Positions 1 through 6,710 are shown, numbered from the stretch's first letter. The stretch is 8,947 nucleotides of DNA from Paramuribaculum sp. (GCA_029051835.1 JAIDKJ010000389.1:1-8947); one strand, 5' to 3'. The notes: generated by a model not told the origin, from the sequence alone. Translations and numbers: made by a program.

Positions 1-431
1 TTGTGTCGGGGGCCGGCGCCCGCGGAATCAAGCAGATAATGCCGCGCACCGCCCGCTCACATGGTCGGACCGATGAAGCCATAACCAACAACAACGCCAA
101 CATATCCACGGCAGTGAAGATACTGGCAGCCCTCGACAAGTCGCTTGCATCGCGTGTGCCCGACCGCAACGAACGCCGCAAGTTTGTTGTGGCCGCCTAC
201 AATTCCGGACTTGCCCACATACTCGACGCCATAGCTCTGGCTACGAAACACGGCATGAACCCGCAGGTGTGGGACGGCAATGTAGAGCAGGCGCTGCTGC
301 TGAAATCGAATCCGGAGTATTACAACGATCCGGTGTGCAAATACGGCTATTTCCGCGGGCGCGAAACGTCATCGCATGTGAGCAGCGTGTTTGCATTCTA
401 CGATCAGGTGTGCAGAAACATAAAACAATGA
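1..431 (+). CDS. Lytic murein transglycosylase, MltF-like, C-terminal part (5' end off window)
   Basis: This is the C-terminal part of an SLT-type lytic transglycosylase, which cleaves the MurNAc-GlcNAc bond of peptidoglycan to form a 1,6-anhydro product in the periplasm. About 142 residues are visible. The frame is open at the left edge, so the GTG at base 3 is an internal valine and not the start. Visible family motifs are GARGIKQIMPRTA near the left edge (the usual G-A-R-G-L-M-Q-L-M-P-x-T-A block), NI-x-T-A-V-K-I-L in the middle, and AAYNSGLAHILDAIALA, the conserved AYN-x-G-x-x-H-x-x-D-A block. The C-terminus (DPVCKYGYFRGRETSSHV) resembles MltF proteins of Bacteroidales, in which an amino-acid-binding-like domain precedes the SLT domain. 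The catalytic Glu should lie just upstream, outside the window, so activity and the N-terminal domain cannot be judged. The SLT assignment is secure; the MltF subtype is likely. Confidence 0.88.
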   Translation, partial: VSGAGARGIKQIMPRTARSHGRTDEAITNNNANISTAVKILAALDKSLASRVPDRNERRKFVVAAYNSGLAHILDAIALATKHGMNPQVWDGNVEQALLLKSNPEYYNDPVCKYGYFRGRETSSHVSSVFAFYDQVCRNIKQ

Positions 432-459
432 CACGTCGTCCCCTCCGGGGGAACACGTG
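432..459 (+). terminator. Hairpin directly after the transglycosylase stop codon
   Basis: Arms CACGT (432-436) and ACGTG (455-459) pair. After a symmetric 2x2 internal loop, TCCCC (439-443) pairs with GGGGA (448-452) around a TCCG tetraloop. It begins at the base after the TGA stop. No T-run follows, so it may be a weak terminator, an mRNA 3'-end protecting stem, or an attenuator ahead of the DUF3332 gene. Confidence 0.4.
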
Positions 460-508
460 CCGCAACAGTGCCTAAAACCTTATACAAACCTATAAACCTT
501 TTACAGTT

Positions 509-1054
509 ATGAAGAAAAGATATCTATCGGTAGCTCTCGTAGCAGCTCTTACAGGCTCTATGATGATGAGTTCATGTATCGGCAGCTTCTCGCTGACCAA
601 CAAGCTTCTGTCGTGGAACCGTCAGGTGGGCAACAAATTTGTCAACGAACTCGTGTTCTTCGCATTCTGGGTAATCCCGGTGTATGAAGTATCGTGTCTG
701 GCCGACGTGCTCGTGATCAACAGCATCGAGTTCTGGAGCGGCACCAACCCCGTGGCCAAAGGCAAGAAAGTGATCGATGGCCATGACGGCCGCTACCTCG
801 TGGAATGCGACGGCAAGGGATACACCATCACTTCGGAGAACGACGGCTCGATCGTAAGACTCGACTTTGATGCCGACCAGCAGACCTGGAGCGTCGATGC
901 CGGACAGGGAGCAATTCCGTTCATGACCTTCGTGGACGACAACCACGTAAGCATGCCGGCCGCCGACGGCACCATGCAGACCGTAGAACTCAGCCAGGCC
1001 GGAGTCATGGCTTACTCCCAGGGAGCAACCGCCGGACTCTTCGCCTCACGCTGA
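509..1054 (+). CDS. DUF3332 family lipoprotein
   Basis: A 181-residue protein that I recognise as DUF3332, a family of unknown function common in Bacteroidetes. The N-terminus (MKKRYLSVALVAALTGSMMMSSC) is a type II signal peptide with Cys23 as the lipidated residue. The residues after Cys (IGSFS) lack the acidic stretch that marks surface-exported lipoproteins in this phylum, so periplasmic retention is more likely. The family signature is the aromatic and hydrophobic stretch around residues 38-78 (NRQVGNKFVNELVFFAFWV, then SCLADVLVINSIEFWSGTNP), which may be membrane-associated. The second half (85-181) is polar and beta-rich, with short strands separated by DG turns. The start is the ATG that gives a proper signal peptide; no Shine-Dalgarno is visible. 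It lies 77 bp after the transglycosylase and is followed at once by a strong terminator, so it is the last gene of its transcript. Confidence 0.88.
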   Translation: MKKRYLSVALVAALTGSMMMSSCIGSFSLTNKLLSWNRQVGNKFVNELVFFAFWVIPVYEVSCLADVLVINSIEFWSGTNPVAKGKKVIDGHDGRYLVECDGKGYTITSENDGSIVRLDFDADQQTWSVDAGQGAIPFMTFVDDNHVSMPAADGTMQTVELSQAGVMAYSQGATAGLFASR

Positions 1055-1083
1055 ATACCGACAGCAATACGTCAATAAAAACG

Positions 1084-1126
1084 GAAGGCCATGTGTCGAG
1101 GATCTTAAGCCTGACACATGGCCTTC
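1084..1126. terminator. Bidirectional intrinsic terminator between convergent genes
   Basis: A perfect 14-bp stem, GAAGGCCATGTGTC (1084-1097) with GACACATGGCCTTC (1113-1126). The loop can extend the stem by AGG/CCT after one bulged base. It lies 29 bp past the DUF3332 stop and 31 bp past the MFS stop. Read leftward, the stem is followed by CGTTTTTA, a good T-run; read rightward it is followed by GTTATGTTTA. It can serve both genes. Confidence 0.88.
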
Positions 1127-1157
1127 GTTATGTTTAGTGCGCTCCGAGAGGAGTGTG

Positions 1158-2588
1158 TTACTCTTCGGCGGCCTCGGCTTCGGCAGCCTCGACATCGGCC
1201 GTAGGCGCGATGTTGGGAGCCTCGAGTCCGTAATGCTTGCGCGCGTCAAGTATCTTGAGCCAAAGAGCGAATATCAGCGCCAGAACGCCAAATCCGGCAA
1301 ACATCAGCATCGGGTTGGTATAATCATATTCCATCGGATCGGTCACTCCGGCATTGCTTGCCGAAAGCACGTTGCCGAACAGAATGGGCACTCCGAAGAG
1401 ACCGATATTCTGCACCCAGAAGATCAGCGAATATGCGCTGCCGAGATAGCGCTTGTCCATCACTTTAGGCACCGAAGGCCACAGAGCCGCCGGCACCAGA
1501 GCGAACGACACTCCAAGCACCAGTATGGTGGCGAGAGCAAGACCTGTGCTCGGCACGACCGGAAGCAGCAGGGCGAATACCAGATGGCAACCGATCAGCA
1601 ACAGCGAGCCGAGTATGAGCATTGTGGCGCCACGGCCGCACTTGTCGAGGAAATAGCCCAGTGCCGGAGTCAGCATCAGCGCGCCGATGGGGAACCAGCG
1701 AAGCAGGTCGGCAGCAGCCTCGGCCGATATGCCGAGATTGCACTGAAGCATGTTGGTGCCGAAACGCTGGAAGGGGAAAATAGCCGAGTAATAGAGCACA
1801 CAGAGCAGAGCTATGATCCAGAAAAGGCGAGAGCGAAAAAGTCCGCCTACATCGCTGAGCTTGAACTCCTCCTCGGACGAAGCACTTTCGGATCCGACTC
1901 CGGTCTGACGGTCGAGTGTGCGGTCCATGACCGTAAACACCACGAAACAGATCAGACCGATGAGCAACAGCACTGTGCAGAATGCAACCGGAACCACTAC
2001 CGACGGATCGCCGCCGAGAGCCTGCGAAAGACGGGGAGAGAGCGAGAACACGGCAAACACACCCAGACGGGCGAGAGCCATCTCGCAACCCATGGCGAGA
2101 GCCATCTCCTTGCCGTCGAACCAGCGGGCGATGGCTTTGCTGACCGTAATGCCGGCCATTTCGCAACCGCAACCGAAGATCATGAAGCCGAGTGCGGCCA
2201 GCTTGGCCGAACCGGGCATGGCTGTCCACCACGAGGAGAGCCATCCGTCGAACGCCGTCTCCACAAAGAGGGGGCTTATGGCATAGAGTTTGATGACCGC
2301 TCCGCCCACCATGAGCGAAGCCGAGAGAGTGCCGGTGAAACGCACACCCATCTTGTCGAGAATTATACCGGCCACGATGAGGAATCCGAACACATTGAGC
2401 ATATACTCCGCACCGGCATAGTTGCCGAATGCCGTGGGACTCCAGCCGAGCCTCACTTCAAGCAGTTCCTGAAGCGGCGACATCACATCGACAAACATAT
2501 AGGCGAAGAACATCATCGACGCAATGAGCGCCAACGCGGTCCATCTCGCCCAGGCTTTGTCGTTGAGAACCTGTCTTACTTTTTCCAT
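1158..2588 (-). CDS. Major facilitator superfamily transporter
   Basis: A 476-residue inner-membrane secondary transporter with the layout of a 12-helix MFS protein. Hydrophobic segments run from about residue 17 to 219 (N-half) and 255 to 445 (C-half), joined by a charged, Ser/Glu-rich loop (about 222-250). The MFS motif A is seen as GIILDKMGVR at 74-83 and its pseudo-repeat GYFLDKCGRG at 311-320. RWFDGKEMALAMG at 155-167 is a typical cytoplasmic loop. The protein resembles the MFSD1-like branch frequent in Bacteroidales, but the substrate cannot be read from sequence. The last 20 residues are an Ala/Glu-rich acidic tail. The ATG at 2588 precedes a short amphipathic lead-in to helix 1. The gene lies 110 bp downstream of the outer-membrane barrel gene on the same strand. 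I see no good Bacteroidetes promoter in the gap, so read-through transcription is possible. Confidence 0.9.
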   Translation of the reverse strand: MEKVRQVLNDKAWARWTALALIASMMFFAYMFVDVMSPLQELLEVRLGWSPTAFGNYAGAEYMLNVFGFLIVAGIILDKMGVRFTGTLSASLMVGGAVIKLYAISPLFVETAFDGWLSSWWTAMPGSAKLAALGFMIFGCGCEMAGITVSKAIARWFDGKEMALAMGCEMALARLGVFAVFSLSPRLSQALGGDPSVVVPVAFCTVLLLIGLICFVVFTVMDRTLDRQTGVGSESASSEEEFKLSDVGGLFRSRLFWIIALLCVLYYSAIFPFQRFGTNMLQCNLGISAEAAADLLRWFPIGALMLTPALGYFLDKCGRGATMLILGSLLLIGCHLVFALLLPVVPSTGLALATILVLGVSFALVPAALWPSVPKVMDKRYLGSAYSLIFWVQNIGLFGVPILFGNVLSASNAGVTDPMEYDYTNPMLMFAGFGVLALIFALWLKILDARKHYGLEAPNIAPTADVEAAEAEAAEE

Positions 2589-2639
2589 TTGACGAATCGT
2601 TGATTGTTTATTATCCTTGATTAAATTGTTCGTTACTGT

Positions 2640-2658
2640 CGTCGGGCTTCACCCGACG
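2640..2658 (-). terminator. Short GC hairpin between the barrel gene and the MFS gene
   Basis: CGTCGGG (2640-2646) pairs perfectly with CCCGACG (2652-2658) around a 5-nt loop. It lies 40 bp past the stop of the barrel gene. Read leftward it is followed by ACAGTAACG with no T-run, so it could be a weak or partial terminator, or a processing/stability stem that sets MFS expression below that of the upstream genes. Confidence 0.35.
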
Positions 2659-2698
2659 GAAGCATGGCAATGCCGGAGAGCATCACCGCGGGATCGGA

Positions 2699-3457
2699 TC
2701 AGAAAAGATAGCCGAATCCCACATTGAGATATATGGGATACATATTGAAGGTCACAGTCTTGAACGACGAAACGAAAATATCGTTCAGCCCCCATGACAG
2801 ATTGGCGTTGACAGCCAGATGACTGTAGGCCATCCATGTCACGCCGGCCTGCAGCCCCCACTGGAACTTGCGAAGCTCGTCGCCGAAGTCGTACGACGCA
2901 CGGGAGTCGCCTTCGAACACATACTTGTCGCCTGTGGGATCGCCCTCGCGGAGATAGCCGTCGTAGACATAGCCGTCGAATTCGTTCTGATAAGCATAGG
3001 CCAGATAGGGTCCGAAGGTCAGCGATGTGCGGTTGTGCACACGCAGCCGCGCCAGAACCGGCACGGACAGCTGCTGGGTGTGGTATTTCGTACGCACCAT
3101 TCCGGTCCAGCGTCCTTTGAGTTTCTTGCCGTCGTCGAGTATCTCCATGCCGTAGTTTTTCACGCGCGCCTTGGTTTCCATGCCCTTCGTGCCAAGCTGG
3201 AGCGCCACAGTGACACCCCACTTACGGTCGGGCGTCAGCCACTTTGTGGCGATGGCTCCCACCTGCAGATTGAGCTTCGGATCGAACGACTTGATGCGGC
3301 GTATCTCTTCGGGCAGGGGCAGCGGCGATGCGCCGCCTACATTGAGGCCTGCATTGACCTGATATTCTATATCGCGGAAGAAACCTTCGGCTCCGGCGTG
3401 CATGACTGCCGACAGCATGACAGCTGCGACAGCCATAAAGCGTGTGAGTGATTTCAT
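2699..3457 (-). CDS. Outer-membrane beta-barrel protein (PorT-like / OMP_b-brl family)
   Basis: A 252-residue predicted outer-membrane barrel. A Sec signal peptide occupies residues 1-23 (cleavage expected after MHAGA). The mature part alternates polar and hydrophobic residues in strands such as VNAGLNVGG (34-42), NLQVGAIATKWL (63-74), WGVTVALQLG (80-89), LSVPVLARLRV (130-140), LTFGPYLAYAY (146-156), WGLQAGVTWMAY (200-211) and YPIYLNVGFGYLF (240-252). It ends in Phe, as expected for a BAM substrate. The segment GGASPLPLPEEIRRI (41-55) is a recognisable motif of a Bacteroidales barrel subfamily. Loops rich in Asp, Gly and Tyr (157-190) are probably extracellular. It follows the PCMD lipoprotein gene by 38 bp and is almost certainly cotranscribed with it. 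The two products may work together at the outer membrane. The barrel assignment is strong; the ligand is unknown. Confidence 0.85.
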   Translation of the reverse strand: MKSLTRFMAVAAVMLSAVMHAGAEGFFRDIEYQVNAGLNVGGASPLPLPEEIRRIKSFDPKLNLQVGAIATKWLTPDRKWGVTVALQLGTKGMETKARVKNYGMEILDDGKKLKGRWTGMVRTKYHTQQLSVPVLARLRVHNRTSLTFGPYLAYAYQNEFDGYVYDGYLREGDPTGDKYVFEGDSRASYDFGDELRKFQWGLQAGVTWMAYSHLAVNANLSWGLNDIFVSSFKTVTFNMYPIYLNVGFGYLF

Positions 3458-3495
3458 ATCTTAAATGTATTTTAGAGGATGACTGATGAATGGAT

Positions 3496-4626
3496 TTATT
3501 CGGCGCACGTGATCTGAATACGGTCGACATGCAGAGTGCTGCCTATGGCTCCTCTGAAATAGTCGCCATCCTCGCTCGAACTCATCACTATGGCTATGCT
3601 GTACTTGCCTTCTTTCAGCTTCTCAGCATCGATCTGCTTGCCGGGACGCATTGTGAACGGCATGGAGAATTCCTTCCAGTCGGCCGATGCCTGACGGTCA
3701 GGTATCAGAGCTGTGGATATGATCATCGGATTGTCGGCGGCCAGCACATTGGTGCCGTCGAGCCATTCATGACCTGCCGATGTTTCGAAGAACACGGCGT
3801 AAAGATTGAACATATCGGTCTTTCCGGGCACTTCAACGAGATTGCCGTCGGCATCAGGCTCGCTGTAGGTCGGTCCGGGCTGATATTTGTAGTAGCCGCT
3901 GAGCATCACAGGCTTCTGAGTGAACGGGATGCCGAAATGGGTAGCTCCAAGAGGATTCGACATGGCGTTGGTGCCGTCGAAGGTACCGAAAAACAGGTTT
4001 CCGGCCGCCATAGGCTTCTTGGCCCGCTGTCCGAACGAACCTGTGGAACGTGTGACCAGCGCCACACATTTGCCTCCGTCCACTCCCCCGTCGGCCTGAT
4101 AGGTGGGGAAGGTGCCGGGAGTGGAGCCTTGCAGAGTCAGCGCGAAAGCCGAGTTGGCGCTGGCCCATACGAGCGCATCCTTGCCCGACGGATCAGGCTC
4201 ATAGAACTCATCATAGGAACATACGCCACCGAGCGCTTTGATATGGCGTACATGGTCGAAATCATATTCGAGATTGATGCTGCTGTTGCGCTGCACCTCC
4301 ACGATATAATCCTTATGCCACTGGCCGTCCTCCGAAGTGACGATATAAGTCTGCGGAAACTCGAAATTGCGCATTGTGCCGCTCGGAGGCTCGATCGAAG
4401 CGCCCGCCGACAGCTCAAACTCCGGCGCGAGCGCCGTCACAGCCTGATTGTTTTTCACTATCAGCAGCACCTTATTGTTGGAGATATTCGGCTCACGGTT
4501 AAGCACATCGCCGGGCACTGTCACCTGAACGATATCGCATTCGGCATTTTTGGGTTCTTCTCTGATACACGATACAGAGAGCAGTCCCGAAAGCAGCGCG
4601 AACGCAGCGATTGATCTAATTGTCAT
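3496..4626 (-). CDS. PCMD-domain (putative carbohydrate metabolism domain) lipoprotein
   Basis: A 376-residue lipoprotein. The signal peptide MTIRSIAAFALLSGLLSVSC has Cys20 as lipobox cysteine, and the next residues (IREEPKNAE) include the acidic pair seen in Bacteroidetes surface-export signals. Residues about 30-112 form an Ig/cadherin-like bacterial surface domain: VKNNQAVTALAPEFELSAGA, then PPSGT, then TYIVTSEDGQWHKDYIVEV. Residues about 118-376 match the PCMD domain: YDFDHV at the start, the GG-x-D-G-G-K block near 180-186, GYYKY (244-248), and the C-terminal SSSEDGDYFRGAIGSTLHVD (349-368), the family's most conserved segment. PCMD domains have a jelly-roll-like beta fold and are presumed to bind or process glycans, but no catalytic residues are established. 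It is the first gene of a leftward operon with the barrel protein. It is divergent from the DUF4925-like gene across a 265-bp control region. Confidence 0.87.
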   Translation of the reverse strand: MTIRSIAAFALLSGLLSVSCIREEPKNAECDIVQVTVPGDVLNREPNISNNKVLLIVKNNQAVTALAPEFELSAGASIEPPSGTMRNFEFPQTYIVTSEDGQWHKDYIVEVQRNSSINLEYDFDHVRHIKALGGVCSYDEFYEPDPSGKDALVWASANSAFALTLQGSTPGTFPTYQADGGVDGGKCVALVTRSTGSFGQRAKKPMAAGNLFFGTFDGTNAMSNPLGATHFGIPFTQKPVMLSGYYKYQPGPTYSEPDADGNLVEVPGKTDMFNLYAVFFETSAGHEWLDGTNVLAADNPMIISTALIPDRQASADWKEFSMPFTMRPGKQIDAEKLKEGKYSIAIVMSSSEDGDYFRGAIGSTLHVDRIQITCAE

Positions 4627-4659
4627 ACGTTTATACTATATTTGCCAATATTTCACCGC

Positions 4660-4681
4660 CCGACGCCTCTATCGGCGTCGG
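4660..4681 (-). promoter_or_regulatory. GC-rich hairpin in the 5' leader of the PCMD gene
   Basis: CCGACGCC (4660-4667) pairs perfectly with GGCGTCGG (4674-4681) around a 6-nt loop. It lies 33 bp upstream of the PCMD start and just downstream of a -7-like box, so the transcript would begin with this stem. A stabilising 5' stem is the simplest reading. A rightward terminator is unlikely because no rightward gene precedes it. Confidence 0.4.
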
Positions 4682-4693
4682 CGTTTAATCTGT

Positions 4694-4701
4694 CAAAATT
4701 A
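4694..4701 (-). promoter_or_regulatory. Putative -7 box for the PCMD-barrel operon
   Basis: On the minus strand this reads TAATTTTG, a full match to the Bacteroidetes -7 element TAnnTTTG. A TTTG lies upstream at 4726-4729, but the spacing is 24 nt instead of the usual 19-21, so the -33 element is doubtful. The expected transcript start near 4687-4689 would give a leader of about 60 nt beginning with the hairpin at 4660-4681. Confidence 0.4.
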
Positions 4702-4749
4702 GTTTATTTATTCCTTGTAGCTGGTCAAATGGTAGAAAAAGTTGGCAGT

Positions 4750-4765
4750 GTTAAATATATTTAAC
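4750..4765. promoter_or_regulatory. 16-bp perfect AT-rich palindrome in the divergent control region
   Basis: GTTAAATATATTTAAC is its own reverse complement over 16 bp. It lies 127 bp upstream of the DUF4925-like start and about 50 bp upstream of the putative PCMD -7 box, within the most AT-rich part of the divergent region. It could be an operator for a dimeric regulator of one or both genes. It could also be a chance product of strong AT bias. No regulator gene is adjacent. Confidence 0.35.
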
Positions 4766-4891
4766 TAAAATAAATCATAGTAAAGAAGAATAAAGTCTAA
4801 TTTCGCGGCATATTTTGCGCAACACAAATAGTACAAATCATTACACAATCAAGCCTTTCACCAAGGCCTTAACACAACTAAACAATTGACA

Positions 4892-6667
4892 ATGAGAAAA
4901 CTTTTCACCTACGTGCTTGTAGCTGCCGCTGCGATGGCAGGCTTCACTTCATGTAGCGACGACAACGACGAGCCCAAGCTCTTCGAGCTTCCGACCGAAA
5001 GCAAGACCATGACCCCTGCCAACGGTCTGACATTCGTCAGCAACGGACAGTCGCTCTCCGACGTAACTCTCCAGTATGTTCCCGCCAACGACGGCAAGAG
5101 CGCCATACTCGACCTCTTCGGAAGCAATGCAAGCCGCGCCGATGTCAGCCGCGCCGAAAATCCTGTGATAGCTCCGGGCGACGTGCTTCCCGGCGCCGCT
5201 TCGGTAAGCCTCAACATCACCCCCAAATTTGAGGCGGATCACGCCACATTCGAAGGCGATGGCGAGTCGACCTACTGCACATTCCACTACGACGGCACCA
5301 TCACAGCCACGACCATTCAGGTCAACTTCACCAACATCGTGATGAAGAATGGCGTGATCATCTCCGAACTCACATTCACCGATTCCGACGTAGACCACAT
5401 GCTCGAACTGACCTATAACGGAGCGGCGCTCATGGGCAAGATGGTGAGCTTCAAGCCCGATTCCAGCGACTACAAGCGTGCTGTGCTGACTCTTGCCGGG
5501 CAGGCTCTTGACCTGACTGACCTGCTCGCCACCGCCCAGCTGCCGGTAGACCTCTCGAAGCTCTCCAAGATACAGACCCCCGGAGTGCTTCCCGGCACAT
5601 CGAGCTTCGAGCTGCCCGTAGTGCTCGGTGACGACAACACCTTCAGCGGTTCGGCCGAAACCGCATTCGTAACCTTCAAATACGAAGGCCAGGTGGCTTC
5701 AGAGAAGCTCATCATGAACATCACCGAGGCTCAGCTCAAAGACGCCACACTTGCCAACGGCAAATGGTTTGTGCCGGTGATGAACACCTCGTATGAGAAC
5801 GATCCCCTTCACGTAGTATGGGAGTCGGATTCAGCCGTAAAGATTGAACTGTTCCCCGGCTTCTCGATGGATATGCCTATAGGAACAATTCTCGGCATCA
5901 CACTCCGTATGGAGATACTCCCCGACGGCGAAGGCAAGGCAAGCGTCACCGGAATGCTCCCGCGCGCTCTCAAAAGCGTTGATTTCGGCGCCGACGGCAA
6001 TATCACCGCCGGATATGTTGCAAACGGAGTCGCAGACGGTACTGTCACTGAATCACCTGCAGGACTCGCCCAGTATGTAATGGCTTCCGATAGCACTCTC
6101 CTGCTCTACCTCAACCCGCAGGCTATCATGATGGACGTGATGAAGGCGCAGAATCAGGCCGCCCGCTCACGCGCCATTGACTTCGCACAGTATCAGGCCA
6201 CGATCGACGCTGTCGCCGAGATGCTCGTGAAGTGCGTTGCTGACGGTATCCCTGTACGCTATAGCGTATCGGCCGACAATCCCGACCAGATGTCGGTATA
6301 TCTCCCCACTGAATTCCTCCGTCCGCTTCTGATGGCTGTTTCTCCTGTATTTCAGGATGAAGAACTCGTCAACACCATCATCGAACTCGCAAGCAGCGAT
6401 CCCGACTTCGGCGGTATGGCCGGAATGCTCGGAGGAGCTCTCAAATCGCTCCCCAGCGTAATCGAAGGCACCACCAAGGTAGAGATGGGCATCCACCGCA
6501 CAAAGACTGAGCCCTCCGAAGCCGGTCCCCTGGCCTGGTACCCCCTTTTAAAAACAATAATATTCAAGAGGCTGCCCGTCACGACCCGACGCGGCAGCCT
6601 CTCTTCATTTCATTTGATCGCAATTTCATCGCCATTTTACGATCTTGAAAATCACAATAAACTGTGA
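4892..6667 (+). CDS. DUF4925-like surface lipoprotein with internal duplication; C-terminal end doubtful
   Basis: A 591-residue lipoprotein. The ATG at 4892 is preferred to the TTG at 4886 because it gives a standard signal peptide (MRKLFTYVLVAAAAMAGFTSC, Cys21). The next residues SDDNDE are a strong acidic lipoprotein export signal, predicting display on the cell surface. Two related beta-rich units follow. Unit A is about 46-163 (LTFVSNGQSL, DVLPGAASVSL, TYCTFHYDGTI, QVNFTNIVMKNG) and unit B about 171-295 (LELTYNGAAL, GVLPGTSSFEL, AFVTFKYEGQV, IMNITEAQLKDA). Residues about 296-400 are a further beta region and 400-525 look mostly helical. I recognise it as DUF4925-like with moderate confidence; function unknown, no catalytic motif seen. 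From about residue 551 the reading frame crosses a C5T4A5 tract, then the terminator stem, and stops inside a regulator's operator. The natural C-terminus is therefore probably near residue 552-555 and a one-base indel is suspected. Confidence 0.8.
   Translation: MRKLFTYVLVAAAAMAGFTSCSDDNDEPKLFELPTESKTMTPANGLTFVSNGQSLSDVTLQYVPANDGKSAILDLFGSNASRADVSRAENPVIAPGDVLPGAASVSLNITPKFEADHATFEGDGESTYCTFHYDGTITATTIQVNFTNIVMKNGVIISELTFTDSDVDHMLELTYNGAALMGKMVSFKPDSSDYKRAVLTLAGQALDLTDLLATAQLPVDLSKLSKIQTPGVLPGTSSFELPVVLGDDNTFSGSAETAFVTFKYEGQVASEKLIMNITEAQLKDATLANGKWFVPVMNTSYENDPLHVVWESDSAVKIELFPGFSMDMPIGTILGITLRMEILPDGEGKASVTGMLPRALKSVDFGADGNITAGYVANGVADGTVTESPAGLAQYVMASDSTLLLYLNPQAIMMDVMKAQNQAARSRAIDFAQYQATIDAVAEMLVKCVADGIPVRYSVSADNPDQMSVYLPTEFLRPLLMAVSPVFQDEELVNTIIELASSDPDFGGMAGMLGGALKSLPSVIEGTTKVEMGIHRTKTEPSEAGPLAWYPLLKTIIFKRLPVTTRRGSLSSFHLIAISSPFYDLENHNKL
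6567..6602 (+). terminator. Intrinsic terminator of the DUF4925-like gene, lying inside its annotated frame
   Basis: AGAGGCTGCC (6567-6576) pairs perfectly with GGCAGCCTCT (6593-6602). With one bulged C the stem extends by CGTC (6577-6580) with GACG (6588-6591), leaving a 7-nt loop. CTTCATTT follows. As written, the DUF4925-like frame translates straight through it, which is unusual and suggests the true stop lies just before. The stem core is shared with the terminator at 6870-6929. Confidence 0.82.
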
Positions 6668-6670
6668 TTT
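6649..6670. promoter_or_regulatory. Upstream operator of the hipB-like remnant (O1)
   Basis: AAATCACA (6649-6656) and TGTGATTT (6663-6670) form a perfect 8-bp inverted repeat with a 6-nt spacer. It lies 3 bp upstream of the -33 element at 6674. The same half-site and spacer length recur in O2 at 6711-6730, so these are likely sites for one dimeric repressor, presumably the former HipB-like protein. Confidence 0.68.
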
Positions 6671-6673
6671 CAC

Positions 6674-6704
6674 TTTGAAATTCAACATCATTTACCCATC
6701 TTTG
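6674..6704 (+). promoter_or_regulatory. Bacteroidetes-type promoter of the hipB-like remnant
   Basis: TTTG (6674-6677), a 19-nt spacer, then CATCTTTG (6697-6704). This matches the -33 TTTG / -7 TAnnTTTG consensus with ideal spacing and one mismatch. It is bracketed by O1 and O2, the layout expected for an autorepressed toxin-antitoxin promoter. The predicted transcript start falls near 6709-6711, at the left edge of O2. Confidence 0.65.
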
Positions 6705-6710
6705 CACCCC

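Noticed and set aside
1137..2603. A 488-codon open frame on the plus strand opposite the MFS gene
   Set aside because: The translation is rich in His, Arg, Glu and Gln with no domain-like pattern, while the minus strand encodes a clear membrane transporter with MFS motifs. The long frame follows from codon bias in a GC-rich gene.
3490..4614. A 374-codon open frame on the plus strand opposite the PCMD gene
   Set aside because: It overlaps almost the whole PCMD-domain gene, which has a lipobox and conserved C-terminal motif; the opposite frame has no start context and no recognisable domain.
4660..4681. Leader hairpin considered as a rightward intrinsic terminator
   Set aside because: No rightward gene lies upstream of it (the neighbouring gene is leftward), and the following bases CGTTTAATC are a poor T-run.
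4811..4817. TATTTTG considered as the -7 box of the DUF4925-like gene
   Set aside because: It is one T short of TAnnTTTG, and no TTTG is found at 19-21 nt upstream. TAATTTCG at 4798-4805 is also imperfect and lacks a -33 partner, so no promoter is called for this gene.
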